DNA of 64,000 nt, taken from positions 62,001 to 126,000 of the forward strand of contig NZ_MTPX02000082.1 in assembly GCF_002154335.2 (NCBI RefSeq), read 5' to 3'. The stretch comes from Actinomyces ruminis. Lineage in GTDB: Bacteria > Actinomycetota > Actinomycetes > Actinomycetales > Actinomycetaceae. Position 1 is the stretch's first letter; each line of letters begins with the position of its first letter. The notes beneath the pieces were generated by a model. It worked only from the letters and a program-made list of their open reading frames with translations. It was not told the DNA's origin and did not search any database. Both the position numbers and the translations under genes were made by a program. Below are positions 43,701-52,514 of the stretch, in pieces.

Positions 43701-44187
43701 CGGTGCGGAAGGCGCGGGAGTCTACGGCCTCGGCGGGCAGGTCTCCCCAAGTGGTGCCCCGCAGCAGCTGTGCCAGGGCGGCGTCCTCCTCCGCACCGGC
43801 GAGCAGGACCGGCGCGGGCAGCGGGTCGGGGCGCTGGGTGAATGAGGTCTTCAGGATCGTAAAGGCAAGGCCTACCGGGGTGCCCACCCGGACCGTGCCG
43901 GAGGGGGCACCGGCGAGGCCGAGCAGGTGGGAGGCGCGTTCGCGCAGGCGGTCCCCGCGGGCGCGCGTGGGGGCGAGCAGGACGGCTTTCTTGCGGTGGA
44001 TAGCCGCTGCGTCAACCAGCAGGCGCAGGGCGGTGGTGGTCTTGCCGGTGCCGGGGGCGCCGAGGACGACGAGGTTCGCGCCGTCTGCGGCGCGAGTAAG
44101 GACCCGAGTGGCAGAGGCGTCCGGCTCGGGCAGTGGGGGCTGCGCGAGCGGGGGCAGGAGGCGGGGGGCGCCGGTGGGGCTGGTCAT
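40700..44187 (-). CDS. adnA: ATP-dependent helicase-nuclease AdnA (frameshifted)
   Basis: Partner subunit of AdnAB, about 1162 aa after repair. N-terminal NLVVLGAPGTGKTTTALRLL is Walker A, EVVIVDDYQDCTAATARLL Walker B. The C-terminal nuclease has VRVIDFKTGSGKPDMPKRNA (Asp, Lys) and a four-Cys iron-sulphur staple: one Cys in AISKCPLKWFFQRNG and three in GGHCQWCSFKASCPV, the AddB-type arrangement. The frame breaks near 43350 (CGCGCCAGATC needs one C to give QIIALGDPDAAVEVFRGG). Upstream ribosome site weak. Followed without gap by adnB. Mycobacterial AdnA is the less active motor but an active nuclease. Confidence 0.92.
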
Positions 44188-44436
44188 GTATCCATCTCAC
44201 CACGGAGGCCCGACCTGAATTGGGAGCCCTTAACGTCGTCTGGACGTCGGATTGGTGAGGGCAACGACAACAGACGACGAAGGTGTGCTGTCCGCGCGAC
44301 GCGAAACGGCTCGGATTGCGGTGGATCGGGTAAGCCTTCGCGCCGGTGACGCCCATAGGATCAGGACAGACACCCCACCGCGGGCCGTTGCCTTTACAGG
44401 CTTGAGCGGCCGGAGTCCTGGACACAAGGAGTACCT

Positions 44437-44651
44437 ATGCAGGTCACCATCGGAATCAAGCACTCGACTCGTGAGCTCCAGCTGGAGACCTCCGCCTCCC
44501 AGGAGGAGGTCCTTGCGGCTGTGGCTGACGCCGCCACCTCCGCGGTCACCTTGACCGACGACAAGGGGCGCAAGGTGTTCATCCCGGCGGGCTCGCTCGC
44601 TACATCGACGATCGGCGAAGCTCCCCCCGCCGCGTCGGCTTCGGCATCTGA
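44437..44651 (+). CDS. DUF3107 small protein (frameshifted)
   Basis: 71 aa after repair. QVTIGIKHSTRELQLETSA, SQEEVLAAVADAATSAVTLT and DDKGRKVFIPAGSLA match the DUF3107 family (mycobacterial Rv3208A/TB9.4). The expected end RRVGFGI followed by TGA at 44649-44651 is only reached if the C6 run at 44623-44628 gains one C; as written the frame runs on to 44811 as meaningless Ser/Arg-rich sequence. AAGGAG precedes the ATG. Function unknown; the gene is conserved between adnAB and rhlE in actinobacteria. Confidence 0.85.
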
Positions 44652-44829
44652 ATCACCCCGAGGACGGCGCCGCCTCGGCTCGGCGCCTGATTCAAGCTCG
44701 AGGGCGTCGTCCGCCTCCACAAGCGGGCGCCGCCTTTTGCGTGCCTGGGGATCGGGCGGCGGTAGGGGCACCACCTTGCCTTTCCCCCTTCGTCGAGGCC
44801 GGTACCAGTGACGTGTGGGGCGCCGCCTG

Positions 44830-44892
44830 GCGTTTTACGACCTTGGGGTGCGTTTATCGACCCCGGGGTGGTACCCCAAGGTCGTAAAACGT
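44830..44892. repeat. three-unit repeat forming a 19-bp perfect hairpin
   Basis: CGTTTTACGACCTTGGGGT (44831-44849) and its exact complement (44873-44891) form a 19-bp stem. The loop (44850-44872) is itself a near copy of the left arm (GCGTTTATCGACCCCGGGGT), so the element is two tandem direct units and one inverted unit. It lies between convergent genes. The T-run is 5' and the A-run 3' of the stem, the reverse of a standard bidirectional terminator, so a dispersed palindromic repeat is as likely. The rest of the gap (44652-44948) shows nothing else. Confidence 0.7.
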
Positions 44893-44948
44893 CAACAGAC
44901 CATCCCTCCGGCCCCACCGGCGGCACCACCCACACCACCAACACCGCG

Positions 44949-45173
44949 CTACAACCGGTCGTGCTTCTCGCAGAAGACGTGGTCCCCCATGATCTTGAAG
45001 CCGTCGCGTTCGGCCGCGCGCAGTGCGTCGTGCTCGGTGTAGCTCAACGCAAGCACGCGCTCAATCGCCGTGCCATCCGGGTCGTGGACGGTGTCGACCA
45101 CCCGGTGCGCGACCATGCGGTCGCACCCCTCGTGGTCACAACGGACGGCGATTGCCTCACGACGTACGAACAT
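44949..45173 (-). CDS. small Cys/His protein, possible zinc-binding
   Basis: 74 aa. RCDHEGCDRMVAHR and, at the end, DHVFCEKHDRL supply Cys-x4-Cys and Cys-x2-His, a layout able to bind one zinc. The middle is helical and charged. The ATG at 45173 has AAAGGGGA upstream. No family recognised; it could be a small nucleic-acid-binding or protein-binding factor, which is only a guess from the metal-site pattern. Confidence 0.6.
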   Translation of the reverse strand: MFVRREAIAVRCDHEGCDRMVAHRVVDTVHDPDGTAIERVLALSYTEHDALRAAERDGFKIMGDHVFCEKHDRL

Positions 45174-45394
45174 GTGGTCCCCTTTCAGCGTCAGGACTGC
45201 TGATTGTCGAATCTGTTTGATCTGCGCGAATCTGCTTCGCCAGCGAACTCACCGCGGTGCAACGACGCCCCGGCGTGAGCCACGCACGTATCATGCCTCA
45301 CACTTCTGCGCCGCGCGGCTCCTCCGGCAGGCGCGCCGCCCAGACCCATCCGACCACGCAGCAGCCCAACGCGTTACAGCTACTGTTAACCGCG

Positions 45395-46144
45395 ATGTCG
45401 CCCGTAATCACCTACGCCCTGCTGTTCCTCGCCGGCGTGTTGGCCGCCATCGTCGGCTACCTGGTGGGAATGGCCTCGCTCGTCTCCTACCCCGCGATGC
45501 TCGCCCTGGGCGTGCCCCCGGTGGTCGCCAACGCCTCCAACACGGTCAGTCTGATTCCCGGCGGCATCGGCTCGCTGATCACCTCCTGGGACCGGCTCAG
45601 GCAGATCCGCTACTACCCGCTGCTTCCCCAGGCGCTCATCGCCGTCGTCGGCGGGCTCGTGGGCGGTGCGCTGCTGCTGGTGGCCCCACCCGGTGTATTC
45701 GAGGCAGTCGTGCCCTGGCTGGTGCTACTCGCCACCGTGCTGGTCGCCCTGAGCCCGCGACTGCGGCGCGGCGCCACCAACTACCGGCTGCCCGCACCCG
45801 CATTCCTGGCCCTGATGGCGGCGATCATGGTCTACAGCGGCTACTTCGGTGCCGGCGCGGGAGTGCTCTTCTTCGCTCTGTGCACCCTGGGCACGCCCAT
45901 GAACACTCACGCGGCCGTCGTGATGAAGACCCCCATGCTGACACTGTCCAACGTCGCCGCGGCCGTGCTGTTCATTGTGCAGGGGCGGGTCGATTGGGGA
46001 GCAGCAATCGCCGTCGGCCTCGGTTCCTTCGCCGGCGGTTACGTGGCGCCCCTGATTCAGCGGCTGATTCCCGAGCGAGTCATTCATGCCGCCGTGGTGG
46101 TCGGCGGACTGGCACTGACCGTCTGGCTGCTGCTCGGCTTCTGA
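45395..46144 (+). CDS. sulfite exporter TauE/SafE family permease
   Basis: About 249 aa with eight predicted membrane helices in two repeats. FLAGVLAAIVGYLVGMASLV and ALGVPPVVANASNTVSLIPG form the first TauE signature; YSGYFGAGAGVLFFALCTLG and MKTPMLTLSNVAAAVLFIVQ the second. Transports small organosulphur or other anions in characterised members. The start is unsure: the ATG at 45395 begins at the first helix, but the open frame extends upstream to 45257 (GTG) and neither site has a good ribosome-binding sequence. Converges on the ferritin-like gene with a 24-bp gap. Confidence 0.85.
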   Translation: MSPVITYALLFLAGVLAAIVGYLVGMASLVSYPAMLALGVPPVVANASNTVSLIPGGIGSLITSWDRLRQIRYYPLLPQALIAVVGGLVGGALLLVAPPGVFEAVVPWLVLLATVLVALSPRLRRGATNYRLPAPAFLALMAAIMVYSGYFGAGAGVLFFALCTLGTPMNTHAAVVMKTPMLTLSNVAAAVLFIVQGRVDWGAAIAVGLGSFAGGYVAPLIQRLIPERVIHAAVVVGGLALTVWLLLGF

Positions 46145-46168
46145 TCCCGGCTCGACGACGGCGGTCGG

Positions 46169-46831
46169 CTAGACGCGCAGCCCCAGCCCCCGCATACGGG
46201 TGGTCGCCCCCTGGGAGAGGGCCGCGTGCAGCGCCTCACCATCGGCGCCCGAGGTGGCCAGGTCCGGGGCGGTGAGCAACAGGCGCTTCATGGTGCCGAT
46301 CTCCTCGCCCACCACGCGGCGCCCCCACAGTCCCAGGCGCGCCGCCAGCTGCGTGTCCTCACCGATTGCCGGCACCAGCTGAGAGGAGGCGAAGGACGCC
46401 AACCGGTCGGCGCCGGTGTCCTCCATCAACCGATCGCGCAGCGGCGCCTCCACCGTTTCCGCCAACGCGACGACGAAGTCACGCAGCAGCCCGAAAGTCA
46501 GGTAGGTCTTGGTCAGTCGCTCATACCAGTCCAGGGGGCGCAACCGCTCGTCGAAGTCCCCCAGTGCCCCGACGAAGGGCTCGGCCGCCGCGAGCACATC
46601 CACCTCTGCGTCCGCCGCCGCGACCCGCAGCCGTTCGAAGGAAGCGACCGCCTCGGCGCTCATGCGCAGCAGTTCGGCGCGCAGTTCCATGTCCGGGGCC
46701 TTGTCGGCGTCCTTGGCGTAGCGCGTGCACGCGATGGTCCACGTATAGGCGGCCAGGCCAACCACGGCAACCGTGTGCGGGGACGCCGACGCGGCCGTGC
46801 TCTGACCGGCGGGAAGGGGTGAGCTCGTCAT
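46169..46831 (-). CDS. ferritin-like fold protein (MiaE-like/Rv3210c family)
   Basis: 220 aa, all-helical. LAAYTWTIACTRYAKDADKA, MSAEAVASFERLRVAA and EDTGADRLASFASSQLV are typical of the actinobacterial ferritin-like proteins found near rhlE, but the classical paired Glu/His metal ligands are not all obvious, so metal binding is uncertain. TACCCT on the minus strand (46838-46843) lies six bases before the ATG, suggesting a leaderless transcript. In mycobacteria the equivalent gene neighbours rhlE directly; here about 3.9 kb of other genes lie between. Confidence 0.7.
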   Translation of the reverse strand: MTSSPLPAGQSTAASASPHTVAVVGLAAYTWTIACTRYAKDADKAPDMELRAELLRMSAEAVASFERLRVAAADAEVDVLAAAEPFVGALGDFDERLRPLDWYERLTKTYLTFGLLRDFVVALAETVEAPLRDRLMEDTGADRLASFASSQLVPAIGEDTQLAARLGLWGRRVVGEEIGTMKRLLLTAPDLATSGADGEALHAALSQGATTRMRGLGLRV

Positions 46832-46943
46832 GGTGCCAGGGTAGGCCCTTACCGCGCGCCGTCGGGCGTTTCCCAGATCGATCCTTGCCGACGTGACCCG
46901 CCCTCATCGTCGAATCGCTCGGTGGTCTCTCCCCCCACGCAGA

Positions 46944-47603
46944 CTAATAGGCGACGCAGATGCGCTGGCGGTGGTACCGCGGCCGCTCTATCTCATCAAG
47001 ACACGCGTAGCCAAAGTCCTCAAGTCCGATGTACGACTGTGCGGCGTAGTCCGGATCGGAGATGTCCTTGGTGCACAGCTCATCTACCGCAACCCTGTAA
47101 GTCTTCAGCCGCCGATCCGGGAACATCTTCGCGGCGGGGGCGATCTCAACCCAGTCGAGTTCATGCTCCGCCAGGTAGACCTCGTGAGAGAGTTCGTGGA
47201 CGCCGTACCACGTGCGGTAGAAGGGTGTCAGGAACGAGGTGTCCCTGAGCCGTACACCCGGCTTGACTTCGAACACGCACGAATCACCGACGGCAAGGAG
47301 CCGCTTGACTCCGCGGGCCTTCGCCGCCTCGACCACATTGCTCGCCCAGGTGCCGAAGGTCGTTGGGTTGTCGGGATCGGGCATGACCGCGTTCACCAGG
47401 ACGTCGGTGTCGCTCGGGATCGATGAAATAAGACTCTCGACGTCCGCACAGTCACCATACCGGGAATCGATATCCGGGAACTCGGTGTGCACGACGTCCT
47501 TGGGGTTACGGCTGATGCACACGACTTCGTGGTGACGATCAAGCGCCTCCTCGATGATGCTGGAGCCGGCATTGCCCGTACCTCCGATTACCGCGATCCT
47601 CAT
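46944..47603 (-). CDS. NAD(P)-binding epimerase/reductase, atypical SDR
   Basis: 219 aa. MRIAVIGGTGNAGSSIIEEA is the Rossmann glycine motif of the NmrA/atypical SDR group; VVEAAKARGVKRLLAVGDS is a later conserved strand. No Tyr-x3-Lys catalytic pair is evident, so it may bind rather than reduce. The C-terminus RYHRQRICVAY resembles HHRERYTVGY of the next gene upstream, so the two are paralogues. GGAGAGGA precedes the ATG. Last gene of a three-gene operon with an MFS transporter. Confidence 0.8.
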   Translation of the reverse strand: MRIAVIGGTGNAGSSIIEEALDRHHEVVCISRNPKDVVHTEFPDIDSRYGDCADVESLISSIPSDTDVLVNAVMPDPDNPTTFGTWASNVVEAAKARGVKRLLAVGDSCVFEVKPGVRLRDTSFLTPFYRTWYGVHELSHEVYLAEHELDWVEIAPAAKMFPDRRLKTYRVAVDELCTKDISDPDYAAQSYIGLEDFGYACLDEIERPRYHRQRICVAY

Positions 47604-47626
47604 GACTCATTCCTCTCCATTCTCGG

Positions 47627-48280
47627 TCAGTAGCCTACTGTGTACCGCTCCCGGTGATGGACGGGTGTCTCGATCTCGTCTACCATCGCGACGGCATAGT
47701 CCTGCATTGAAATAGTGCTGATGTGGGGGTAATCGGTGCTCTCGAGATCGGTGACTACCAGGTGGTCATGACCGGTGCGGTAGTGGCCGGTCCGCTCACC
47801 GACGTTCTCCTCCATCATCGCGGGCGGCGTTTGGACGACCCAGTCCAAGTCGTGCTCCTGTCGCATACGTTCCAGAACTCGCTCATGCATCCCGACAACA
47901 GGCCTGATCGTCTTGGAGAAGAACTTCGTGTACAGATACACCTTCCCCTCGGTTGTCAGTGCCGTGCCTGCACCGCCGACCACCAGTAGACGAGCAACGC
48001 CCGCCTGCTTGGTAGCCTCGATGACGCCCTCGATAAGCTCCTCGACCTTGTCCAGTCCCAGCGCTAACGGCGCACCGGCGTAGACGACCGCGTCCGATCC
48101 CCGGCTCGCTTCGGCGATGCCATTGACGTCGGCGATATTGAGGCGGTGATACTCGGCCAGTCCCTCTACCCGAGGCGTCTCGTGAATGTCGATGCCGCGC
48201 ACATGGTGGCGCCGACCGACGGCCTCGGCCGCGATACGCGAGCCGACGCGTCCGTCTGAACAGAGAACAGTGATATCCAT
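47627..48280 (-). CDS. NAD(P)-binding epimerase/reductase, atypical SDR paralogue
   Basis: 217 aa. MDITVLCSDGRVGSRIAAEA stands in the Rossmann position with a GxxG variant (DGRVGS), so dinucleotide binding is plausible but weaker than in the neighbour. ATKQAGVARLLVVGGAG is the shared strand-loop. Ends HHRERYTVGY, like its paralogue. Lies 23 bp upstream of that gene and 15 bp downstream of the MFS gene, all on the minus strand. Together they may modify a compound moved by the transporter. Confidence 0.78.
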   Translation of the reverse strand: MDITVLCSDGRVGSRIAAEAVGRRHHVRGIDIHETPRVEGLAEYHRLNIADVNGIAEASRGSDAVVYAGAPLALGLDKVEELIEGVIEATKQAGVARLLVVGGAGTALTTEGKVYLYTKFFSKTIRPVVGMHERVLERMRQEHDLDWVVQTPPAMMEENVGERTGHYRTGHDHLVVTDLESTDYPHISTISMQDYAVAMVDEIETPVHHRERYTVGY

Positions 48281-48295
48281 GACTATCCTTCCAAA

Positions 48296-49573
48296 TTAGT
48301 CGCGATTAGTCGCGGGGACCGCGCTGCTGGACGATGAGGTCTCCGGGACGGGTTGGCCACGGTGCCCGAGCGCCCATAGGACAACGGCGATGCCGGCTGC
48401 GCACGCACCTATGATCCAGAGAGGAATCCATGCGCCCGTGCCTCGAGCCCCGAGGTTCGGAGCAACCACCGAGTTGAAGACGACGTTCCCGAACAAGGAT
48501 CCGATGAGGGCGCCCAGGCCGTTGTACAGCATCGTGAACAAGCTCTGACCTTGTGCACTGATCTCGGGCGGGCAGAGGCTGGACACGTACATCGCACCCA
48601 GGACGAGGAGGAAGTCGTTGCAAACGCCCTGCATCGCGATCGCGATGATCAGTGGGATCAGTCCCGTCCCAGCCGCGAGTGCCATCAGCGGCAACCTGAT
48701 CGTCCAGCTCAGCATGCCTATCATCAACGACCACTTCATCCCGACCTTGCGGAGAAGCCATGGGATGGTCACCACGAAGATGATCTCCGAGAAGGGGCCG
48801 AGCGCCATCACAGTGGCCACGTTCTTCACTCCGAGGGCATCGATGTAGGCGGAGGCATATGCGGTGTAGAGCGCCAGCGGGATACCGGCGAGCAACACGC
48901 ACGCCGCGAAGACACGGAAGTTGTGGTGCCGGAACAGCGTGAATGCCCCTGCGCCCACCAGGTCGCTCAACGAGAACTTGGATTCGGTGCCGGTTGGCGC
49001 CGTCGGAGGAAGCGTCAGGGAGTAGACGGCCATGACCACGGAGATCGATGCCGATACCAGGAAGACGGACGGGGATGCGGACAGGCCGCCCTGGCCGACG
49101 ACGACCCCCGCAACGACGTAGCCGATGGTGCCGAAGACACGCACGTACGGGAAGTTGCTGTTCCCCTCACCCATGTGTCTGAAGACAATGCTGTTCGCGA
49201 TCCCCATGGTGGGCATGTAGAACGCCATGTAGATGAAGACAAGCGTCAACGTCCACCCTTCCGACCCTGCCAGCACCGAGTTGCGCAGCGCGATCATGAG
49301 AGCTGCGCACACCAGGTGAGTCGTCGCCAAGAGCCGCTCGGACCGGAACCATCGGTCCGCCAACGACCCCACCAGCAGGGGCGCGACGAAGGCGCCGATA
49401 GACGCTGAGGAATATGCCAGGCCGATCGCATTGGCCATCCCGAAAGTGGACATCACCAAGCCCAGCGTCTGAAACCAGGCCCCAAAGACCAGGAACTGGA
49501 GCAGCATCATCACGCAGAACCTGACCGTCAAGAAGGTCGTCCCGTTCCGACTGCGCCCAATGTCTGGAGTCAT
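48296..49573 (-). CDS. MFS transporter, nucleoside:H+ symporter-like
   Basis: About 425 aa with twelve helices. FCVMMLLQFLVFGAWFQTLG and VRVFGTIGYVVAGVVVGQGG match the NupG/XapB (Nuc_H_symport) subfamily rather than drug exporters. The C-terminus is a short Ser-rich tail. GGAGG precedes two adjacent ATG codons; I use the one at 49573, which has the better spacing, though a GTG at 49585 is possible. It leads the operon with the two SDR genes and is divergent from a TetR gene, its likely regulator. Substrate may be a nucleoside or glycoside; inferred only. Confidence 0.87.
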   Translation of the reverse strand: MTPDIGRSRNGTTFLTVRFCVMMLLQFLVFGAWFQTLGLVMSTFGMANAIGLAYSSASIGAFVAPLLVGSLADRWFRSERLLATTHLVCAALMIALRNSVLAGSEGWTLTLVFIYMAFYMPTMGIANSIVFRHMGEGNSNFPYVRVFGTIGYVVAGVVVGQGGLSASPSVFLVSASISVVMAVYSLTLPPTAPTGTESKFSLSDLVGAGAFTLFRHHNFRVFAACVLLAGIPLALYTAYASAYIDALGVKNVATVMALGPFSEIIFVVTIPWLLRKVGMKWSLMIGMLSWTIRLPLMALAAGTGLIPLIIAIAMQGVCNDFLLVLGAMYVSSLCPPEISAQGQSLFTMLYNGLGALIGSLFGNVVFNSVVAPNLGARGTGAWIPLWIIGACAAGIAVVLWALGHRGQPVPETSSSSSAVPATNRD

Positions 49574-49752
49574 CATTGCCTCCACTCATGCCGCGACGGT
49601 GCTTCGTCTCGTCGGAAGCGCCTCAACCGTTGCGGACGGACCTACCCTAGCATAAAGATCGACCAGATGGTTCATGTTCAGTTTGTCTCCCTACCTCCGA
49701 TTGCTCGACAGAGCCCAACCCCAGGTAACCTGCAGCTGAAGGCGAGGTCCTT

Positions 49753-50442
49753 ATGAGTGAAAGCGACACAGAGACAGTCCCGCTCCGGCGACGCCGCGGG
49801 ACGTACGCAACCGGCCGCGCTACCCAGGTCAAGATCATCAAGGCTGCGGTCGCCTTGTTCGGCGAGTCCGGCTTCAACGCCTCATCGCTCCGCGATATAG
49901 CCAAGCGCGCCGGAGTAACCCACTCGACGCTGCTGCACCACTTTCCCACGAAGGCAGAGCTCCTCAGGGCGGTTCTGGAGTCACGTGATCAGGGTGACAG
50001 CATCCTCCTGGCGGACAAGGCCCGTGAAGGTATCCCCTTCCTGTCTGCGCTGGTGACCTTGATGGAGCACAACGCCACCCAGCGATCCCTCATCGAGCTG
50101 TACGCCACCCTCAGCGCAGAGGCGACCGCGCCCACGCACCCCGCACACGACTACTTCGTAGACCGCTATGAGATGGTCATCGAGCAGAACCGGCGTGCTT
50201 TCACCCAGATCAAGGCTGAAGGGCAGCTTCGAGATGGCTGTGACGTGGAACGGATCGCCAGGAATACCGCCGCCCTGCAAGATGGATTGCAGATCCAATG
50301 GCTTCTCGACAGCAGGGTCGATATGGCCGCCGGTCTGCGGGAGTTCCTCGACGGAGTCCTGGTCAAGCCGCTGAGCGAACTGGAGCAAGGAAGCGCCAAC
50401 GAACGAGCATCCGACGCCGCCAAAGCGCTCCCTTGTGGGTGA
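49753..50442 (+). CDS. TetR family transcriptional regulator
   Basis: 229 aa. IIKAAVALFGESGFNASSLR followed by DIAKRAGVTHSTLLHHFPTK is the TetR DNA-binding domain; the C-terminal effector domain is helical (LIELYATLSAEATAP). Divergent from the MFS-SDR-SDR operon with a 179-bp shared region that contains a TATGCT -10-like site on the minus strand and an imperfect palindrome around ACCAGATGGT, a possible operator. AGGCGAGG lies before the ATG. Confidence 0.9.
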   Translation: MSESDTETVPLRRRRGTYATGRATQVKIIKAAVALFGESGFNASSLRDIAKRAGVTHSTLLHHFPTKAELLRAVLESRDQGDSILLADKAREGIPFLSALVTLMEHNATQRSLIELYATLSAEATAPTHPAHDYFVDRYEMVIEQNRRAFTQIKAEGQLRDGCDVERIARNTAALQDGLQIQWLLDSRVDMAAGLREFLDGVLVKPLSELEQGSANERASDAAKALPCG

Positions 50443-50747
50443 GGCTACAGACATCGTCTACCAACACGGCAACCAGAGCGCTCGTACCAACGCGACCCAT
50501 ATCTCTTCCCAGCGACCCCCGATGCCTGGTTCGGTTGACTAGGCTGGGCTCAGGTTGCCCGGTCGCCATGCCCATCGTCATGCCTCTCGGCCCCACCTGC
50601 CGCCACGGCAACGTGTGGGGCGTCATCCGCGATCGGCTGCCGCATATGACCGCGGGCGCGAAGGCCGTCGCACGTCGGCACCTCGTCCGCGCCGCCTGAG
50701 CCCGGGCCCCGCCCGGATTGCACACAACCGAAAGCACATAACGCATC
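50443..50747. other. intergenic stretch before rhlE
   Basis: 305 bp. Holds TTGACT (about 50535-50540) and a 43-codon open frame described separately. No ribosome site is seen before the rhlE GTG, and no hairpin stands out. Confidence 0.4.
50568..50699 (+). CDS. possible 43-aa small protein
   Basis: Open frame from an ATG, reading MPIVMPLGPTCRHGNVWGV and ending ARRHLVRAA, with a basic tail. It has a TTGACT element about 30 bp upstream but no clear ribosome site. The GC-rich third positions fit coding, but size and lack of a known family leave it weak. Confidence 0.25.
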   Translation: MPIVMPLGPTCRHGNVWGVIRDRLPHMTAGAKAVARRHLVRAA

Positions 50748-52453
50748 GTGACCGAGCAGACCGCAACAACTGAATCAACCGCCGCACCGGCCGAGCCGCA
50801 GCATCCCGCCGCGGCTACCGAAGCACCCGGCACACCGTCCCACGCCGCCTCCGGGATCATCTCCACCACCCAGGCCCACGCTCCAGTATTGGACGACGCC
50901 AAGCCGGACATCACCGACGCCGGCTCCGAGACCGACCTGACCACGCGCACCTTCGCCGACTTCGGCGTCGAGGAGGAGATCTGCCAGGCCCTGGCGGACA
51001 AGGGCATCACCCACCCCTTCCCCATTCAGGCGCTCACCCTGCCGATTGCGTTGCGCGGCCAGGACATCATCGGCCAGGCCAAGACCGGCACCGGCAAGAC
51101 CCTCGGTTTCGGCATCCCCCTGCTCATGGACACCCTCGGCCCCGGCGAGGAGGGCTGGGACGAGGACCCCGCCTCCGGCTCCCCACAGGCACTGGTGATC
51201 CTGCCCACCCGCGAGCTGGCCAAGCAGGTGGCCGAGGAGCTGGCGGGTGCCGCCGCCAAGCGCACGGTGCGCATCGTCCAGGTGTACGGCGGACGCGCCT
51301 ACGAGCCGCAGATCGAGGCGATCGAGCAGGGCGCAGAGATCGTCGTCGGCACCCCCGGCCGCATCATCGACCTCATGGACCGTCGGGTCCTGGATCTGAC
51401 CCACGTGACCACCGTGGTGCTGGACGAGGCGGACGAGATGCTCGATCTGGCTTCCTGCCGGACGTGGAGAAGATTCTCTCGCGCACCCGCTCCGACCGCC
51501 ACACCATGCTGTTCAGCGCCACCATGCCGGGCGCCGTCGTCGCCCTGGCCCGCCGCTACATGACCAAGCCGACCCATATCCGCGCTCAGGATCCGGGCGA
51601 CGAGTCCATGACGGTCAAGACCGTGCAGCAGGTTGTCTACCGCACCCACGCGCTGAACAAGGTCGAGGTGCTCTCCCGCATTCTGCAGGCCGAGGGTCGC
51701 GGCCGCACCATCATCTTCGCCCGCACCAAGCGCACGGCCGCCCGCGTGGCCGAGGACCTGGCCGCTCGCGGCTTCGCCACCGCCGCTCTGCACGGCGACC
51801 TGGGGCAGGGCGCCCGCGAGCAGGCGTTGCGTGCCTTCCGCAAGGGCAAGGTGGACGTGTTGGTGGCCACGGACGTGGCGGCGCGCGGCATCGACGTCGA
51901 CGACGTCACCCACGTCATCAACTACCAGTGCCCCGAGGACGAGAAGATCTACGTCCACCGCATCGGCCGCACCGGCCGCGCGGGTGGTTCGGGCACCGCA
52001 ATCACCTTCGTCGACTGGGACGACGTCTCCCGCTGGCGCCTGATCGCCAAGGCACTCGGCCTGCCGATCGAGGAGCCGGTGGAGACCTATCACACCTCCG
52101 ACCACCTGTACACGGACCTGAACATCCCTCGGGACGTCACCGGCAAGCTGCCGCGCAGCAAGCGGGTGCTGGCCGGTCTGGACGCCGAGCAGATCGAGGA
52201 CCTGGGTGAGACCGGTCGGCACGCCCGCGAGGGGCGCGGTGGCCGGGGTCGGGGGCGCGGCCGACGCAGCTCCGGCACCGGGCGCGACGGCGGCTCGAGG
52301 CGCAACGGCTCGGGAGCGGTTTCCCGTACGGGACGCACCACCTCCGCGCAGGCGACCGGCCGCGCCGCAAGCGCAACCGCCGCCGCACCCACGGTGGTCG
52401 CGCCGACTCCTAACGCCGTGTCCTTAGGCACCATCTCGCGAGACCGAAACTAA
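50748..52453 (+). CDS. rhlE: DEAD-box RNA helicase (frameshifted)
   Basis: About 568 aa after repair. TFADFGVEEEICQALADKGI is the Q-motif region, AKTGTGKT motif I, PTRELA Ia, TPGRIIDL Ib, LDEADEML motif II, FSATMP motif III, HRIGRTGRAG motif VI. A disordered N-terminal 60 residues and a Gly/Arg-rich C-terminal tail (about 490-530) probably bind RNA. The frame breaks near 51450 (GATCTGGCTTCC needs one G to give LDLGFLPDVEKIL). GTG start at 50748 without a ribosome site, so possibly leaderless. Position after adnAB, DUF3107 and the ferritin-like gene matches mycobacterial RhlE (Rv3211). Confidence 0.92.
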
Positions 52454-52459
52454 TGACGC

Positions 52460-52501
52460 CGCGTGCTCGAGCCCGCCGCTCCTGGCGAGCCCGGGCACGC
52501 G
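52460..52501. terminator. weak hairpin between convergent rhlE and marC-family gene
   Basis: CGCGTGC (52460-52466) pairs with GCACGCG (52495-52501), a 7-bp stem, extendable with mismatches, followed by TGCCTTTGCG. Confidence 0.35.
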
Positions 52502-52514
52502 TGCCTTTGCGCAC

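Noticed and set aside
44652-44811. Ser/Arg-rich C-terminal extension of the DUF3107 protein
   Set aside because: Adding one C to the C6 run restores the normal family C-terminus and stop at 44651, so the extension is an artefact.
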